Program-made: the position numbers and the translations under genes | The notes under the pieces: generated by a model | What the model saw: the letters and a program-made list of their open reading frames with translations, nothing else | Databases searched by the model: none | What the model was told of the DNA's origin: nothing | Source: Clostridia bacterium | Lineage (GTDB): Bacteria; Bacillota; Clostridia; Oscillospirales; CAG-272 | DNA: 64,000 nt | NCBI GenBank assembly: GCA_017504405.1 | Contig: JAFVRG010000011.1 | Span: 1-64,000 of the forward strand | Direction of reading: 5' to 3' | In this document: positions 52,317-61,488 of the stretch, one piece after another | Numbering within the stretch: position 1 is the first letter of the stretch | Layout: each line of letters begins with the position of its first letter

Positions 52317-53492
52317 ATATTTTCTCCATACCATTTTGTCAACTACGCCTGTGTAGGACTGAATGATTTTCACAACCTTTGTCGATACGTTTTCCTCAAC
52401 GTAATCGGGGACGGGGATTCCGTCATCGGCGTTTTCGGTCATTGATACTGCCGTATCGAGTGCCTGCAAGAGCGATTTTTCATCTATTCCCGCAAGGACG
52501 AAGCAAGCCTTATCAAGAGCCTCGGGGCGCTCGGTTGAGGTGCGTATGCATACCGCAGGGAAGGGATTTCCCTTTGAGGTGAAGAACGAGCTTTCCTCGG
52601 GGAGTGTTCCGCTGTCGGAAACTACCGCAAAGGCATTCATCTGAAGATTGTTGTAGTCGTGGAAGCCGAGGGGCTCGTGCTGAATTACACGGCTATCGAG
52701 CACAAATCCGCTGTTTTCAAGGCGCTTTTTACTCCTCGGGTGGCAGGAATAGAGGATTGGCATATCATACTTCTCTGCCATTTTATTTATTGCGCTGAAA
52801 AGCGAAAGAAAATTCTTCTCGGTGTCAATATTCTCCTCTCTGTGTGCGGAAAGAAGGATGTATTTTTTCTTTTCAAGCCCAAGACGGGAGAGAATATCGC
52901 TGTTTCTGATTTCATCAAGGTTGTTTGAAAGCACCTCTGCCATAGGCGAGCCTGTTACGTATGTGCGCTCCTTCGGCAGACCGCACTCGGCAAGATACCT
53001 GCGAGCGTGCTCGGAATATGCGAGGTTTACGTCGGAAATGATATCGACTATTCTGCGATTAGTTTCCTCGGGCAGACACTCGTCCTTGCATCTGTTTCCT
53101 GCCTCCATATGGAAGATAGGAATATGCAGACGCTTCGCCGAAATAGCGGAAAGGCAGGAGTTGGTATCGCCCAAAATCAAGAGAGCGTCGGGCTTTATCT
53201 CACTCATAAGCTTATACGAGCAGTTGATAATATTGCCGACGGTTGCGCCGAGGTCGTCGCCCACCGCATCCATATAAACCTCGGGGGCATCGAGCTTTAA
53301 ATCCTTAAAGAACACGCCGTTTAGGTTATAATCGTAGTTTTGCCCCGTGTGAGCGAGAATGCAATCAAAATAATTTCTGCACTTTGTGATAACGGCGGAA
53401 AGACGGATGATTTCTGGGCGTGTGCCTACGATAATAAGTAATTTTAACTTTCCATTGTCCTTAAATTTTATGTCCGAATAATCAAGTTTCAT
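52314..53492 (-). CDS. capG: UDP-N-acetyl 2-epimerase, CapG/FnlC-like
   Basis: Non-hydrolysing 2-epimerase. The 392-residue protein has the WecB-family motifs LIIVGTRPEIIRLSAV, LAHTGQNYD, LILGDTNSCLSA, FHMEAGNRC and the PEETNRRIVD segment. Together with CapE and CapF in this operon it should complete UDP-N-acetyl-L-fucosamine synthesis, as in the Staphylococcus type 5/8 capsule. On its own it could be a UDP-GlcNAc 2-epimerase, but the context favours CapG. Its start overlaps the acyltransferase stop by 11 bases. Confidence 0.9.
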   Translation of the reverse strand: MKLDYSDIKFKDNGKLKLLIIVGTRPEIIRLSAVITKCRNYFDCILAHTGQNYDYNLNGVFFKDLKLDAPEVYMDAVGDDLGATVGNIINCSYKLMSEIKPDALLILGDTNSCLSAISAKRLHIPIFHMEAGNRCKDECLPEETNRRIVDIISDVNLAYSEHARRYLAECGLPKERTYVTGSPMAEVLSNNLDEIRNSDILSRLGLEKKKYILLSAHREENIDTEKNFLSLFSAINKMAEKYDMPILYSCHPRSKKRLENSGFVLDSRVIQHEPLGFHDYNNLQMNAFAVVSDSGTLPEESSFFTSKGNPFPAVCIRTSTERPEALDKACFVLAGIDEKSLLQALDTAVSMTENADDGIPVPDYVEENVSTKVVKIIQSYTGVVDKMVWRKY

Positions 53493-54495
53493 TTTGTATT
53501 TTTTCTCCTGTATTATCTTTTTCTTTTTTATTAGGTGTTTTCATTATTTTATCAATTAAAGCGAACACCTTTGAAAGAATAATAGCCGACCCTATGGAGC
53601 AAAGCCATACCAATGCGATAAAGAGTAAATCGTTTTTAACATAGATTAAGTTACTTCTAAAGATTGTGATAAAGGCACCGTGTATAACGTACAGTTCAAA
53701 AGAAATTTTCCCCATCCACTTTAACGGCTTCCACGCTATCCTATGTTTTACAGGCGTAGCCACCATCAGTCCCATCATTGTCAATACGGCAAGGGTAGTT
53801 AAAACAGGAGCCATTGCGCCATAAGTGTTTACCGCTGTAAGAATCGCCAATCCAACAAAGACTATAATTCCCAACAAGGCGTGGACAATCCTAAAATTAA
53901 ACGTTTTATCTTTTATCTCGCAATAAAGCAATCCAAAAAGGAAACAAAAAATGGATTGATACCAAGTATAATTCAAGTGCATTAGCAAGCAAAGACCTAT
54001 ATATGCAAATAACCCTACTATCATAGCGTAAACTCGCATATTCACTTTCGGCACGAATTTATAAACAACAAAAAACAGCAAATATAAAATTAAATTTGCT
54101 TGTAAATACCAACCGTTAATGATAACCGTTCCACCAAATAAAAACGATTTGATTGCTAAGCTTTTACTTACGTGAGTATTACCTACGATAAATAAAGTGA
54201 AATAAAAAGCAACCATCAGTAAGTATTTTATATAAAACGTACATATCCTATCTCTTAAAAAGCATTTCATATAATCGCTTCGCTTTTTATAGGATGCGTT
54301 TAACCCATACCCCGAAAGGAAAAAGAAACAACCCACCGATAAATATCCAAATGCGATAAACATTTTAGATAAAATAGGATTCGTATCCACAACGGAAATA
54401 AAAGATCTCAAATGGCAAAACACGACCAATATAGCCAAAAAGCCCTTGATTGCCGTTGTTTCGCCCTTGGAAATTCCAAGCGTTATCTGTTTCAC
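53482..54495 (-). CDS. Membrane acyltransferase (acyltransferase 3 family)
   Basis: The 337-residue integral membrane protein has about ten spans and the AT3 N-terminal pattern (KGFLAILVVFCHLRSF, FFFLSGYGLNASYKKR). It probably O-acetylates a capsule sugar at the membrane. It sits between capF and capG, which in known loci are adjacent, so it looks inserted. Its sequence is visibly richer in A and T than capE or capF, a sign of separate origin. Confidence 0.87.
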   Translation of the reverse strand: MKQITLGISKGETTAIKGFLAILVVFCHLRSFISVVDTNPILSKMFIAFGYLSVGCFFFLSGYGLNASYKKRSDYMKCFLRDRICTFYIKYLLMVAFYFTLFIVGNTHVSKSLAIKSFLFGGTVIINGWYLQANLILYLLFFVVYKFVPKVNMRVYAMIVGLFAYIGLCLLMHLNYTWYQSIFCFLFGLLYCEIKDKTFNFRIVHALLGIIVFVGLAILTAVNTYGAMAPVLTTLAVLTMMGLMVATPVKHRIAWKPLKWMGKISFELYVIHGAFITIFRSNLIYVKNDLLFIALVWLCSIGSAIILSKVFALIDKIMKTPNKKEKDNTGEKIQNET

Positions 54496-54510
54496 CTCAT
54501 TTTCTCCTAT

Positions 54511-55710
54511 TTATTCTACAATCTCAAAAAACGTATCGGGCTTATTGGGGTTAAACGGCTCGTTTGCCCACATAATTGTTACAAGTTCCTCTGTGTCCGA
54601 GAGATTGAGAATGTTGTGCGTATAGCCCGGAAGAATGTGAATAGCCTCGGGCTTATCACCAGAAACCTCAAAGCTCAACACCTCATCGGTGTCGATTTTG
54701 CGTTGCTCTATGAGAGCGTGACCGCTGACAACAATGAAAAATTCCCATTTTGAGTTGTGCCAATGCTCACCCTTCATAATCCCGGGCTTTGACACATTGA
54801 CGGAAAACTGACCGCAGCTCTCCGTACGCATAAGCTCGGTGAACGAGCCACGTGCATCCTCATTCTTTTTGAGGGGGATTGCCACCTTTTCCTTCGGAAG
54901 ATATGAAAGATAGGTGGTATACAGCTTCCACTCAAAGCTGCCCTGCGGAATACTCGGCATAACGAGGGTTTTCGGCTGGGCATTGAATTTATAGAGCAGC
55001 TCAACTATCCTACCGAGGGTAACCCTATGAGTTACGGGCACTGTGCAGTACCTGCCCGTGTCAGACAAAACAGCATCTGTGCCGTCAAAATCACAACGAT
55101 GCTCACCGCCCGAAAGAGCGAGTAGCATTTCATCTACGAGATCATCGATATAAACGAGTGTCAGCTCTATATTGGGGTCACTCACCGTTATAGGCGAATC
55201 GTTTGCTATATTATTGCAGAACGTAGCAATTGCGCTGTTATAGTTGGGTCTGCACCACTTTCCAAACAGGTTGGGGAAACGGTAAACGAGCACTCTCGCT
55301 CCGCTCTCTCCACCGTATTCAAAAAACAGCTCTTCGCCTGCCTTTTTACTTCTGCCGTAATCCGAGTCATAACGTCCGATAAGGGTTGCCTGTACCGAGC
55401 TTGACAGCATAACGGGGCAGGTGTTTTCGTGCTTTTTTAGCGCATCTATCAGCCGACTCGCAAAGTCACGGTTACCTACAAAGAACTCCTCGTTACTCTG
55501 AGGGCGGTTCACGCCCGCAAGATTGAAAACGAAATCCGCATCCCCACACGCCTCGTCAAGAAGGCTATCGGGCGAATCGATATCGTATTCGTAAATTTTC
55601 TCAATTGAAAGCTCGGGGTGCGTTCTATCCTTACCGTCCCTTATGTTTTTGAGTGCGTGGACGAGGTTTCTGCCTACAAAGCCCTTTGCTCCCGTTACCA
55701 ATATGTTCAT
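54511..55710 (-). CDS. capF: UDP-sugar reductase with cupin tail, CapF/FnlB-like
   Basis: The 399-residue two-domain enzyme has an N-terminal short-chain reductase domain (ILVTGAKGFVGRNLV, FNLAGVNRPQ, the YGRSKKAGEE active site lysine, YRFPNLFG). A C-terminal cupin domain follows (about 275-395, KPGIMKGEHWHNSKWEFFIVV with histidine metal ligands). This arrangement is specific to CapF, the bifunctional epimerase-reductase of UDP-L-FucNAc synthesis. It is longer than the usual 370 or so residues. It starts one base after capE. Confidence 0.94.
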   Translation of the reverse strand: MNILVTGAKGFVGRNLVHALKNIRDGKDRTHPELSIEKIYEYDIDSPDSLLDEACGDADFVFNLAGVNRPQSNEEFFVGNRDFASRLIDALKKHENTCPVMLSSSVQATLIGRYDSDYGRSKKAGEELFFEYGGESGARVLVYRFPNLFGKWCRPNYNSAIATFCNNIANDSPITVSDPNIELTLVYIDDLVDEMLLALSGGEHRCDFDGTDAVLSDTGRYCTVPVTHRVTLGRIVELLYKFNAQPKTLVMPSIPQGSFEWKLYTTYLSYLPKEKVAIPLKKNEDARGSFTELMRTESCGQFSVNVSKPGIMKGEHWHNSKWEFFIVVSGHALIEQRKIDTDEVLSFEVSGDKPEAIHILPGYTHNILNLSDTEELVTIMWANEPFNPNKPDTFFEIVE

Positions 55711-55711
55711 A

Positions 55712-56758
55712 TTACTTACCCATTGAATTCAGCTCATTCTGAATGTAGGCGAGCGAGGCAATTTTCGCCTTTGTCTCATCTACGGTCAAAAGTCGGGTAT
55801 TGTTGGAATTGAATTCTGTCAGTGTATTGCGCTTAGAATCACCCTTGCTGAAATACTTGTCATAATTAAGTCCGCGCTTATCGCAGGGAACACGGTAGAA
55901 GTTGCCCATATCAATTGCGCCCGCACATTCCTCGTTTGTGAGGAGCGTTTCGTACATCTTCTCGCCGTGACGGATGCCTATGACCTTTATGTCATTCTTG
56001 TCACCGCCAAACAGCTCACAAACCGCCTCAGCCTGAGTTTTTATAGTGCAGGCGGGAGCCTTTTGCACGAGGATATCTCCGCTCTCGCCGTGCTCAAACG
56101 CAAACAGAACGAGGTCAACCGCCTCGTCAAGCGACATAATGAAGCGTGTCATCGAGCCGTCAGTAATCGTGATAGGCTTACCTGCCCTTATCTGCTCTAT
56201 CCACAGGGGGATAACCGAGCCACGTGAGCACATAACGTTTCCGTAGCGTGTACAGCATATTTTTGTTTTTTCGGGGCTGACGGTGCGGGATTTTGCGACT
56301 ATAACCTTCTCCATCATTGCCTTTGACGTGCCCATTGCGTTTACGGGGTACGCCGCCTTATCAGTTGAGAGGCAAACGACGTTCTTAACGCCCGCCTCGA
56401 TTGCGGCGGTGAGAACGTTTTCGGTACCGAGGACGTTGGTTTTTACCGCCTCGATGGGGAAAAACTCGCAGGATGGCACCTGCTTGAGTGCAGCGGCGTG
56501 GAAGATATAATCAACACCGTTCATTGCGTTTCTGACGCTGGCAATATCACGCACGTCACCTATGTAAAATTTGATTTTTTCCGCCACCTCGGGCATTTTT
56601 GCCTGAAATTCGTGGCGCATATCGTCCTGCTTTTTCTCGTCACGGGAAAAAATCCTTATCTCCCCTATATCGGTATCGAGAAAACGGTTGAGCACAGCAT
56701 TGCCAAAGCTACCCGTGCCTCCGGTTATAAGCAGTGTTTTATCCTTAAACAGTGACAT
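55712..56758 (-). CDS. capE: UDP-N-acetylglucosamine 4,6-dehydratase/5-epimerase, CapE/FnlA-like
   Basis: The 348-residue short-chain dehydrogenase has TLLITGGTGSFGNAVLN, FSRDEKKQDDMRHEF, FHAAALKQVPSCEF (with a Met/Lys-type active-site variant) and LSTDKAAYPVNAMGTSK. The C-terminal GEKMYETLLTNEE pattern is present. It opens the three-step UDP-L-FucNAc route with CapF and CapG. A 69-base gap separates it from the cytidylyltransferase gene upstream, which may include a promoter, but I see none with good spacing. Confidence 0.93.
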   Translation of the reverse strand: MSLFKDKTLLITGGTGSFGNAVLNRFLDTDIGEIRIFSRDEKKQDDMRHEFQAKMPEVAEKIKFYIGDVRDIASVRNAMNGVDYIFHAAALKQVPSCEFFPIEAVKTNVLGTENVLTAAIEAGVKNVVCLSTDKAAYPVNAMGTSKAMMEKVIVAKSRTVSPEKTKICCTRYGNVMCSRGSVIPLWIEQIRAGKPITITDGSMTRFIMSLDEAVDLVLFAFEHGESGDILVQKAPACTIKTQAEAVCELFGGDKNDIKVIGIRHGEKMYETLLTNEECAGAIDMGNFYRVPCDKRGLNYDKYFSKGDSKRNTLTEFNSNNTRLLTVDETKAKIASLAYIQNELNSMGK

Positions 56759-56827
56759 ATTCTATCTCCTTTTTTACTAAGCGTTTTTGAACCGGAATCA
56801 ATATGTGACAAATCAATTTCTACTTTC

Positions 56828-57487
56828 TCATAAGTTCCAATGACTTTTTCCTATGTACTCTGCAAGTTTAAGATCTTCCTCGGTGTTTATATCAACGGCT
56901 TCAAATTTACTTACAGGATGTATATAAGGGTTTGCTCCTATTCTGCACCTATATTTCTTTAATGATGAATTTGATATTCCGTATAAGCCTGTGGTTTCCT
57001 CGTAGACAGGCTCCATATCCTGACTTCTCGGCAATATAGATGGTCTGTAATTTACCGGTTGTTCTGCATACCAGAAAAAGCCGTTGTTCTTTAATGCTAA
57101 AAATGCTGAATCGTATACCGAGCTGTTAACAAGAACATTTACAACATCAGAAATCGTCTTGGGTTGTAAAAACGGAGCTGTGGCAAACAACTGAAAGTAA
57201 TAATCATAATTAGGGAACAAGTCATAATGATGACTTAGCAAATCGTTTCCGTTTGCTGTATTTTCGGCTAATTCTGCTTTTCTCTCGATATATTTAACAC
57301 CAACCTCTTCACAAAAGGCTTTAACCTCTTCACTGTTTGTGTCCACATATATATCATCAAAGCACTTTGAGGCTATTGCATTTGTTATAATATACTGATA
57401 CAAGGGTTTTCCGCACAAAATTCTGAAATTCTTTCCGGGAATTCGTTCGGAAATTGACTTAATCGGTATAAAACAAGCTATTTTCAT
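56828..57487 (-). CDS. CMP-nonulosonate/sialate-type cytidylyltransferase
   Basis: The 219-residue enzyme matches the acylneuraminate cytidylyltransferase family (NeuA/PseF type): ACFIPIKSISERIPGKNFRI, VDTNSEEVKAFCEEVG, an ATAPFLQPKTI segment and a C-terminal EAVDINTEEDLKLAE. It activates a sialic-acid-like sugar with CTP. No NeuB or other nonulosonate synthase is in the window, so the acceptor sugar is made elsewhere or in the part of the cluster beyond the right edge. The next upstream gene is a GT52-like transferase, the expected user of the product. The sequence is AT-rich. Confidence 0.88.
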   Translation of the reverse strand: MKIACFIPIKSISERIPGKNFRILCGKPLYQYIITNAIASKCFDDIYVDTNSEEVKAFCEEVGVKYIERKAELAENTANGNDLLSHHYDLFPNYDYYFQLFATAPFLQPKTISDVVNVLVNSSVYDSAFLALKNNGFFWYAEQPVNYRPSILPRSQDMEPVYEETTGLYGISNSSLKKYRCRIGANPYIHPVSKFEAVDINTEEDLKLAEYIGKSHWNL

Positions 57488-57505
57488 AATATAAATCTCC
57501 CATCA

Positions 57506-58573
57506 TTATTCTTCTTGATTTTTATAGTATTTGTCAAAAACAGAAATAGAGACATCTAATAATCCTGTTCTTAACATAGGGGGTATCTCGTTCAACTCTG
57601 TATACAGAAGCTCAACCTTCGGATAAATTCCAAATATTCTCGCAGGATTAAGAACAGAAGAGGAAGAGACGGTCAATAAAGTTTTATCTGACATATCCTG
57701 ATTAGCTATTATAACCTCCCATGGGATGCAGGTGTCTTCGTTTGTTTTGTATCCCAACTCTTTAAATCTGTTTACAGGATTTCTTGGATGGATTTTCACC
57801 ATTATGTTTTCTTTTCCAACTTGTTCCGCTATTTTATTTAACAAACCTATGTCATCTACCCCTTGTTTCTCCACGTAGAAAGATTCTTCCATAAAAATAT
57901 ATTTTTTATCATACTTATCTTTCATTTCAGAGTATCCAAATACTTTATTTACGGTGGATAAGAAATCATTTTCTTGATTTATGTCAATTTTGGGAAGAAG
58001 CTCCACAGACAAATCGTGAGACCATTGAAACCCCTCTTTATCAAACACGTACACTTTCTTTGTTGCTTGATACAAATTTTTAGGGTGATAAAACGGTATG
58101 CGGTCTGAGTAAGCAAGCGTTGCGTTGTTGAACCACCTACCAAACATTTTTGTGTATATTGCCACACCATCCTCAAACAAGTTTACAGAAAGTTTTTTGT
58201 TCCTAAAACGGCAAAAAATATCATTTGAAATCGTGTGAAACAACAGTTTTGAAAAAAGATCTGCATTTGCAAGATATAACACATCATAACGGGCTTTAAT
58301 CTTGAACATTTTACTTAAAAAGCGCTGAGGAAAGAAAAGTAACAACAGGTTTCTAATTCTACCTCTAACACCTTTTTTCTTAAAATCAAGTGTACGTACA
58401 AAGGTTACGTTTGAGAAAATATTAGTCTCCATTAAATTGGTTGCAATTTTTTCTCCATCGTTCATATGATCTGAGATAATTATGTCGGAGCAGTCATCTT
58501 TCAAAATTGATATCTTCATCCACAGAGCCACAAAGACCTGATATACCGTATTGCAAACAAAAAGACTTCTCAA
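57506..58573 (-). CDS. Glycosyltransferase family 52-like protein
   Basis: The 355-residue protein starts RSLFVCNTVYQVFVALWMK. It carries a SVNLFEDGVAIYTKMF motif and late IMVKIHPRNPVNRF and DKTLLTVSSSSVLNPA motifs, which resemble GT52 lipooligosaccharide sialyltransferases. Paired with the CMP-sugar synthetase, it may transfer a sialic-acid-like residue to the capsule. The start overlaps the wzx stop by four bases. A different GT-B family cannot be excluded. Confidence 0.65.
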   Translation of the reverse strand: MRSLFVCNTVYQVFVALWMKISILKDDCSDIIISDHMNDGEKIATNLMETNIFSNVTFVRTLDFKKKGVRGRIRNLLLLFFPQRFLSKMFKIKARYDVLYLANADLFSKLLFHTISNDIFCRFRNKKLSVNLFEDGVAIYTKMFGRWFNNATLAYSDRIPFYHPKNLYQATKKVYVFDKEGFQWSHDLSVELLPKIDINQENDFLSTVNKVFGYSEMKDKYDKKYIFMEESFYVEKQGVDDIGLLNKIAEQVGKENIMVKIHPRNPVNRFKELGYKTNEDTCIPWEVIIANQDMSDKTLLTVSSSSVLNPARIFGIYPKVELLYTELNEIPPMLRTGLLDVSISVFDKYYKNQEE

Positions 58574-60093
58574 CGTTTCAATCTCCTTTTAATTTTCGAC
58601 ATTACAACTCTTCTGTCTTCCCTGTTAAGGATTATGAAAAAGCCAACAAGCAAAGAGGCTATAAGCGTTATCAATGCGAGAATTACCAACCCTATCCACC
58701 CGTCAATAAACACAACCTGCCTGATAGCGTATCCAATACATGCCCCTATGATGGCATAAACAGCAGCTTTCAAAATTTCAGGATAAAGCGCATACCATTT
58801 TTGCTTCAAGCAAATTGCTCCATACGGAGCTGTAAAAGCAAAGTTTCGAATTATAGATATAACTGTACTGGTTCCAGCTACCGCAAATATTCCAAGATTT
58901 GTAGTTTTCAAAAGGATGAAAACGGTTATTGTGCTAAGTATTCCAGAAGATATAACAACCAAAGAATTGAACTTCAGTTTGTTAACGACAGTAAAGATAT
59001 TATATATGCAGTTAATTCCGCCACTGAAAATCAAGCACGCACAAGTCAATATTGATAAAATATGAAGCTGAGTGGCGTCCTGTGTGGGTTGCCAGAGGGC
59101 AAAAAACAAGTCTCCGCAAACTATAAGAATTATTATCGGGAGATTTGCCATAACTCCCATAATCTTCATAGACTGCTTTACGCTGGCGAGAAGCTCGGCG
59201 TCCTTTTTCTGGCTATACAAAATAGTAAAATTCGGCGAAAATATACCGACCGTGCTTCCGATTATTCCCGTAATCATTCCAGGTATGCTTTTTGCAAGCG
59301 ACAATATGCCCATTGAAACAGGATTTATCAATAGGTTCGTGATTAATAAATCCAATCCGTCAAGCAATAACGTGCCTACCCTGTTTATGAGGTTCCATAT
59401 TCCCGACATCATTATTTCAATAACCGCTTTTATGTCAAAGAATGCCCGCCTGATGCTTAAATCAGGCAACAGCTTCTTCATATAATAGACGTTGAAGCCA
59501 AATGCATAAAGTCCGCAGGCAAGGGTTGATATACCAAGATAACTAACCCTCGGAACAAAAAGAATAAATGCAGGAAGTATTATTGCTACCTTGAGCAGAT
59601 TGGACTCTATTGCTCTCATTGAGGATATGTACAGCTTGTTGGTGGCAAAGGTTGATACTCCAAAAACCGAGCCGAGAGTTCCAAGCATACAGTTAAGGAA
59701 AAGCAATGCGAACAATATCTTGACATCCCAAAATATATTTTCCGGAATGTTTATAATATGCTCAAGGAAAACGGTCGCTGTTACAAATACAACTCCCATA
59801 ACGGCAGTTATGAAGAAGTTTGCAAAAAAGACTGATGTGTAATACCTGTTAGCTCCATCAATATCGTTTTCGTGTATTTTTATGGTTATAAATCTGCCTG
59901 CCATTGAGTTAAGGGATATTGATATCAAACCGGCATAAGATATAAAGTTATTAGCTAGCCCAATAAAGCCGTAGGCATCAACTCCTACCCTCTCGACAAT
60001 ATATGGGGACAAGAAAAAGCTGATTGCAAAGTTTACGGCGTAAGCAATAAAGCTTGCCGACATATTAACAACTAATTGCTTATTTCGGTTCAC
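58570..60093 (-). CDS. wzx: Polysaccharide flippase (Wzx/MATE-like)
   Basis: The 507-residue protein has 12 to 14 predicted spans, starts KQLVVNMSASFIAYAVNFAISFFLSPYIV and has the typical VGVDAYGFIGLANNF and LLDGLDLLITNLLI segments. It should flip lipid-linked repeat units to the outer face of the membrane. It is the only Wzx in the window, so it may serve the first operon too. No Wzy polymerase is visible in this cluster. Its start overlaps the upstream GT2 stop by 14 bases. Confidence 0.93.
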   Translation of the reverse strand: MNRNKQLVVNMSASFIAYAVNFAISFFLSPYIVERVGVDAYGFIGLANNFISYAGLISISLNSMAGRFITIKIHENDIDGANRYYTSVFFANFFITAVMGVVFVTATVFLEHIINIPENIFWDVKILFALLFLNCMLGTLGSVFGVSTFATNKLYISSMRAIESNLLKVAIILPAFILFVPRVSYLGISTLACGLYAFGFNVYYMKKLLPDLSIRRAFFDIKAVIEIMMSGIWNLINRVGTLLLDGLDLLITNLLINPVSMGILSLAKSIPGMITGIIGSTVGIFSPNFTILYSQKKDAELLASVKQSMKIMGVMANLPIIILIVCGDLFFALWQPTQDATQLHILSILTCACLIFSGGINCIYNIFTVVNKLKFNSLVVISSGILSTITVFILLKTTNLGIFAVAGTSTVISIIRNFAFTAPYGAICLKQKWYALYPEILKAAVYAIIGACIGYAIRQVVFIDGWIGLVILALITLIASLLVGFFIILNREDRRVVMSKIKRRLKR

Positions 60094-61072
60094 GTTTTTC
60101 CCTCCGCATCTTCAAGAGATCAGAAATACATTTAAATAAACTCGGAGAGATACAAAAGCTTAGAATTTTGATCCTCGACTTATTTGAAATCTTCTTAAAG
60201 AAGAGTTTTTTTGCAATTTTTTTAACCTGTTTTTTTCTCTCTAAAAAAATCCTTTTATTTTCTTTAACAGTGAAATCCAGTTTATCCTTAGCCTTCAATA
60301 TAGCAAAAAGCATACCATTAAGAGCAATTTGTGCGGCTATGTAGTTTTTAGAAGCAATAAAATACTCCGTGCGTTCACACAACGCCTCAACCACATCAAG
60401 GCGTCTTATGTTGTATACGTGCATAATGCTCTCAGATCTTTGAAGATAGTAATACAAACAATCCGATATAGAAACTATTGACATGCATTTATCATAGATC
60501 CTATGTGCAACGAACTCATCCTCATGAAGCTTTCCGTAGGGAAATCTTATATCATTCCAAAGCTCCTTTTTATAAAGCTTGTTCACCGCTGTAACAAAGG
60601 TTACACCCCCATTAGAAAATGCATCTAACACATCTTCTCCACAATATACCCTTTCTTCGGCAAGCGTCTCTTCAGCTATTGCCTCTTCCATATCCTGTCC
60701 TTCGCTAAATCTTAGAAAATCACACTTGCACAAATCGGCGCCAGCTCTTTTTATTGCATCGTATAACCTCTCATACATACGAGGAGAAATAAAATCATCG
60801 CTGTCAATAAAACCTATGTACTCTCCGCTCGCAATATCAAGACCGGCGTTCCTTGCGCTGGAAAGGCCTCCGTTTTCTTTGTGTATAACCTTGATTCTGC
60901 CATCTTTTTCTTCATATTCGTCGCATATTGCTCCGCAATTGTCGGGAGAGCCGTCATCAACAAGTATAATTTCAAGATTTTTATACGTTTGAGCAATGAT
61001 ACTGTCAACGCACTTGCGAAGATATTTTTCAACATTATACACGGGTACAATTACGCTAATTAACGGTTCCAT
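60080..61072 (-). CDS. Glycosyltransferase family 2
   Basis: The 330-residue protein begins with the classic GT2 domain: ISVIVPVYNVEKYLRKCVDSI, EIILVDDGSPDNCG, the GGLSSARNAGLD turn and the metal motif GFIDSDDF. The C-terminal part has helices and a basic tail ending in KKISNKSRIK, likely for membrane contact. It lies between tagD and wzx. Confidence 0.95.
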   Translation of the reverse strand: MEPLISVIVPVYNVEKYLRKCVDSIIAQTYKNLEIILVDDGSPDNCGAICDEYEEKDGRIKVIHKENGGLSSARNAGLDIASGEYIGFIDSDDFISPRMYERLYDAIKRAGADLCKCDFLRFSEGQDMEEAIAEETLAEERVYCGEDVLDAFSNGGVTFVTAVNKLYKKELWNDIRFPYGKLHEDEFVAHRIYDKCMSIVSISDCLYYYLQRSESIMHVYNIRRLDVVEALCERTEYFIASKNYIAAQIALNGMLFAILKAKDKLDFTVKENKRIFLERKKQVKKIAKKLFFKKISNKSRIKILSFCISPSLFKCISDLLKMRREKREPK

Positions 61073-61080
61073 AATTCCTC

Positions 61081-61473
61081 TTACTTATTCAAGTCCTTTT
61101 TGATTTGTGTTGTTGATATTTCGGGCGTCCTAGAAAGATAGACAACCTCAACGCCCTCGTCCTTGAGAAAATCGAACTTTCCCTCCCAGTCATCACCCAT
61201 AACGAAGGTGTCTATATGATATTCATGCATATCATTTTTCTTTTGTTCCCAATTCTCCTCCGGTATTACAAGGTCAACGTATCTCACCGCCTCTAAAAGC
61301 TGCTTTCTCTTTTCATAGGAGAAATAGCATTTTTTCTGCTTTGAATTCCAGTTGAACTCGTCTGTGGAAAGGGCAACTATCAGATAATCACCCATTTCCT
61401 TTGCTCTTCTGAGCAGATTGATGTGTCCGTAGTGTAGCAAATCAAAGGTGCCGTAGGTTATAACACGTTTCAT
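61081..61473 (-). CDS. tagD: Glycerol-3-phosphate cytidylyltransferase
   Basis: Makes CDP-glycerol from CTP and glycerol-3-phosphate. The 130-residue protein has the nucleotidyltransferase HxGH motif in LLHYGHINLL, ALSTDEFNWNSK and the ISTTQIK C-terminal signature of the TagD family. It is next to the LicD-like gene, which suggests use of CDP-glycerol to decorate the capsule rather than a classic teichoic acid; no tagF-like polymerase is seen in the window. Confidence 0.96.
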   Translation of the reverse strand: MKRVITYGTFDLLHYGHINLLRRAKEMGDYLIVALSTDEFNWNSKQKKCYFSYEKRKQLLEAVRYVDLVIPEENWEQKKNDMHEYHIDTFVMGDDWEGKFDFLKDEGVEVVYLSRTPEISTTQIKKDLNK

Positions 61474-61488
61474 TGTAAAATCTCCATT

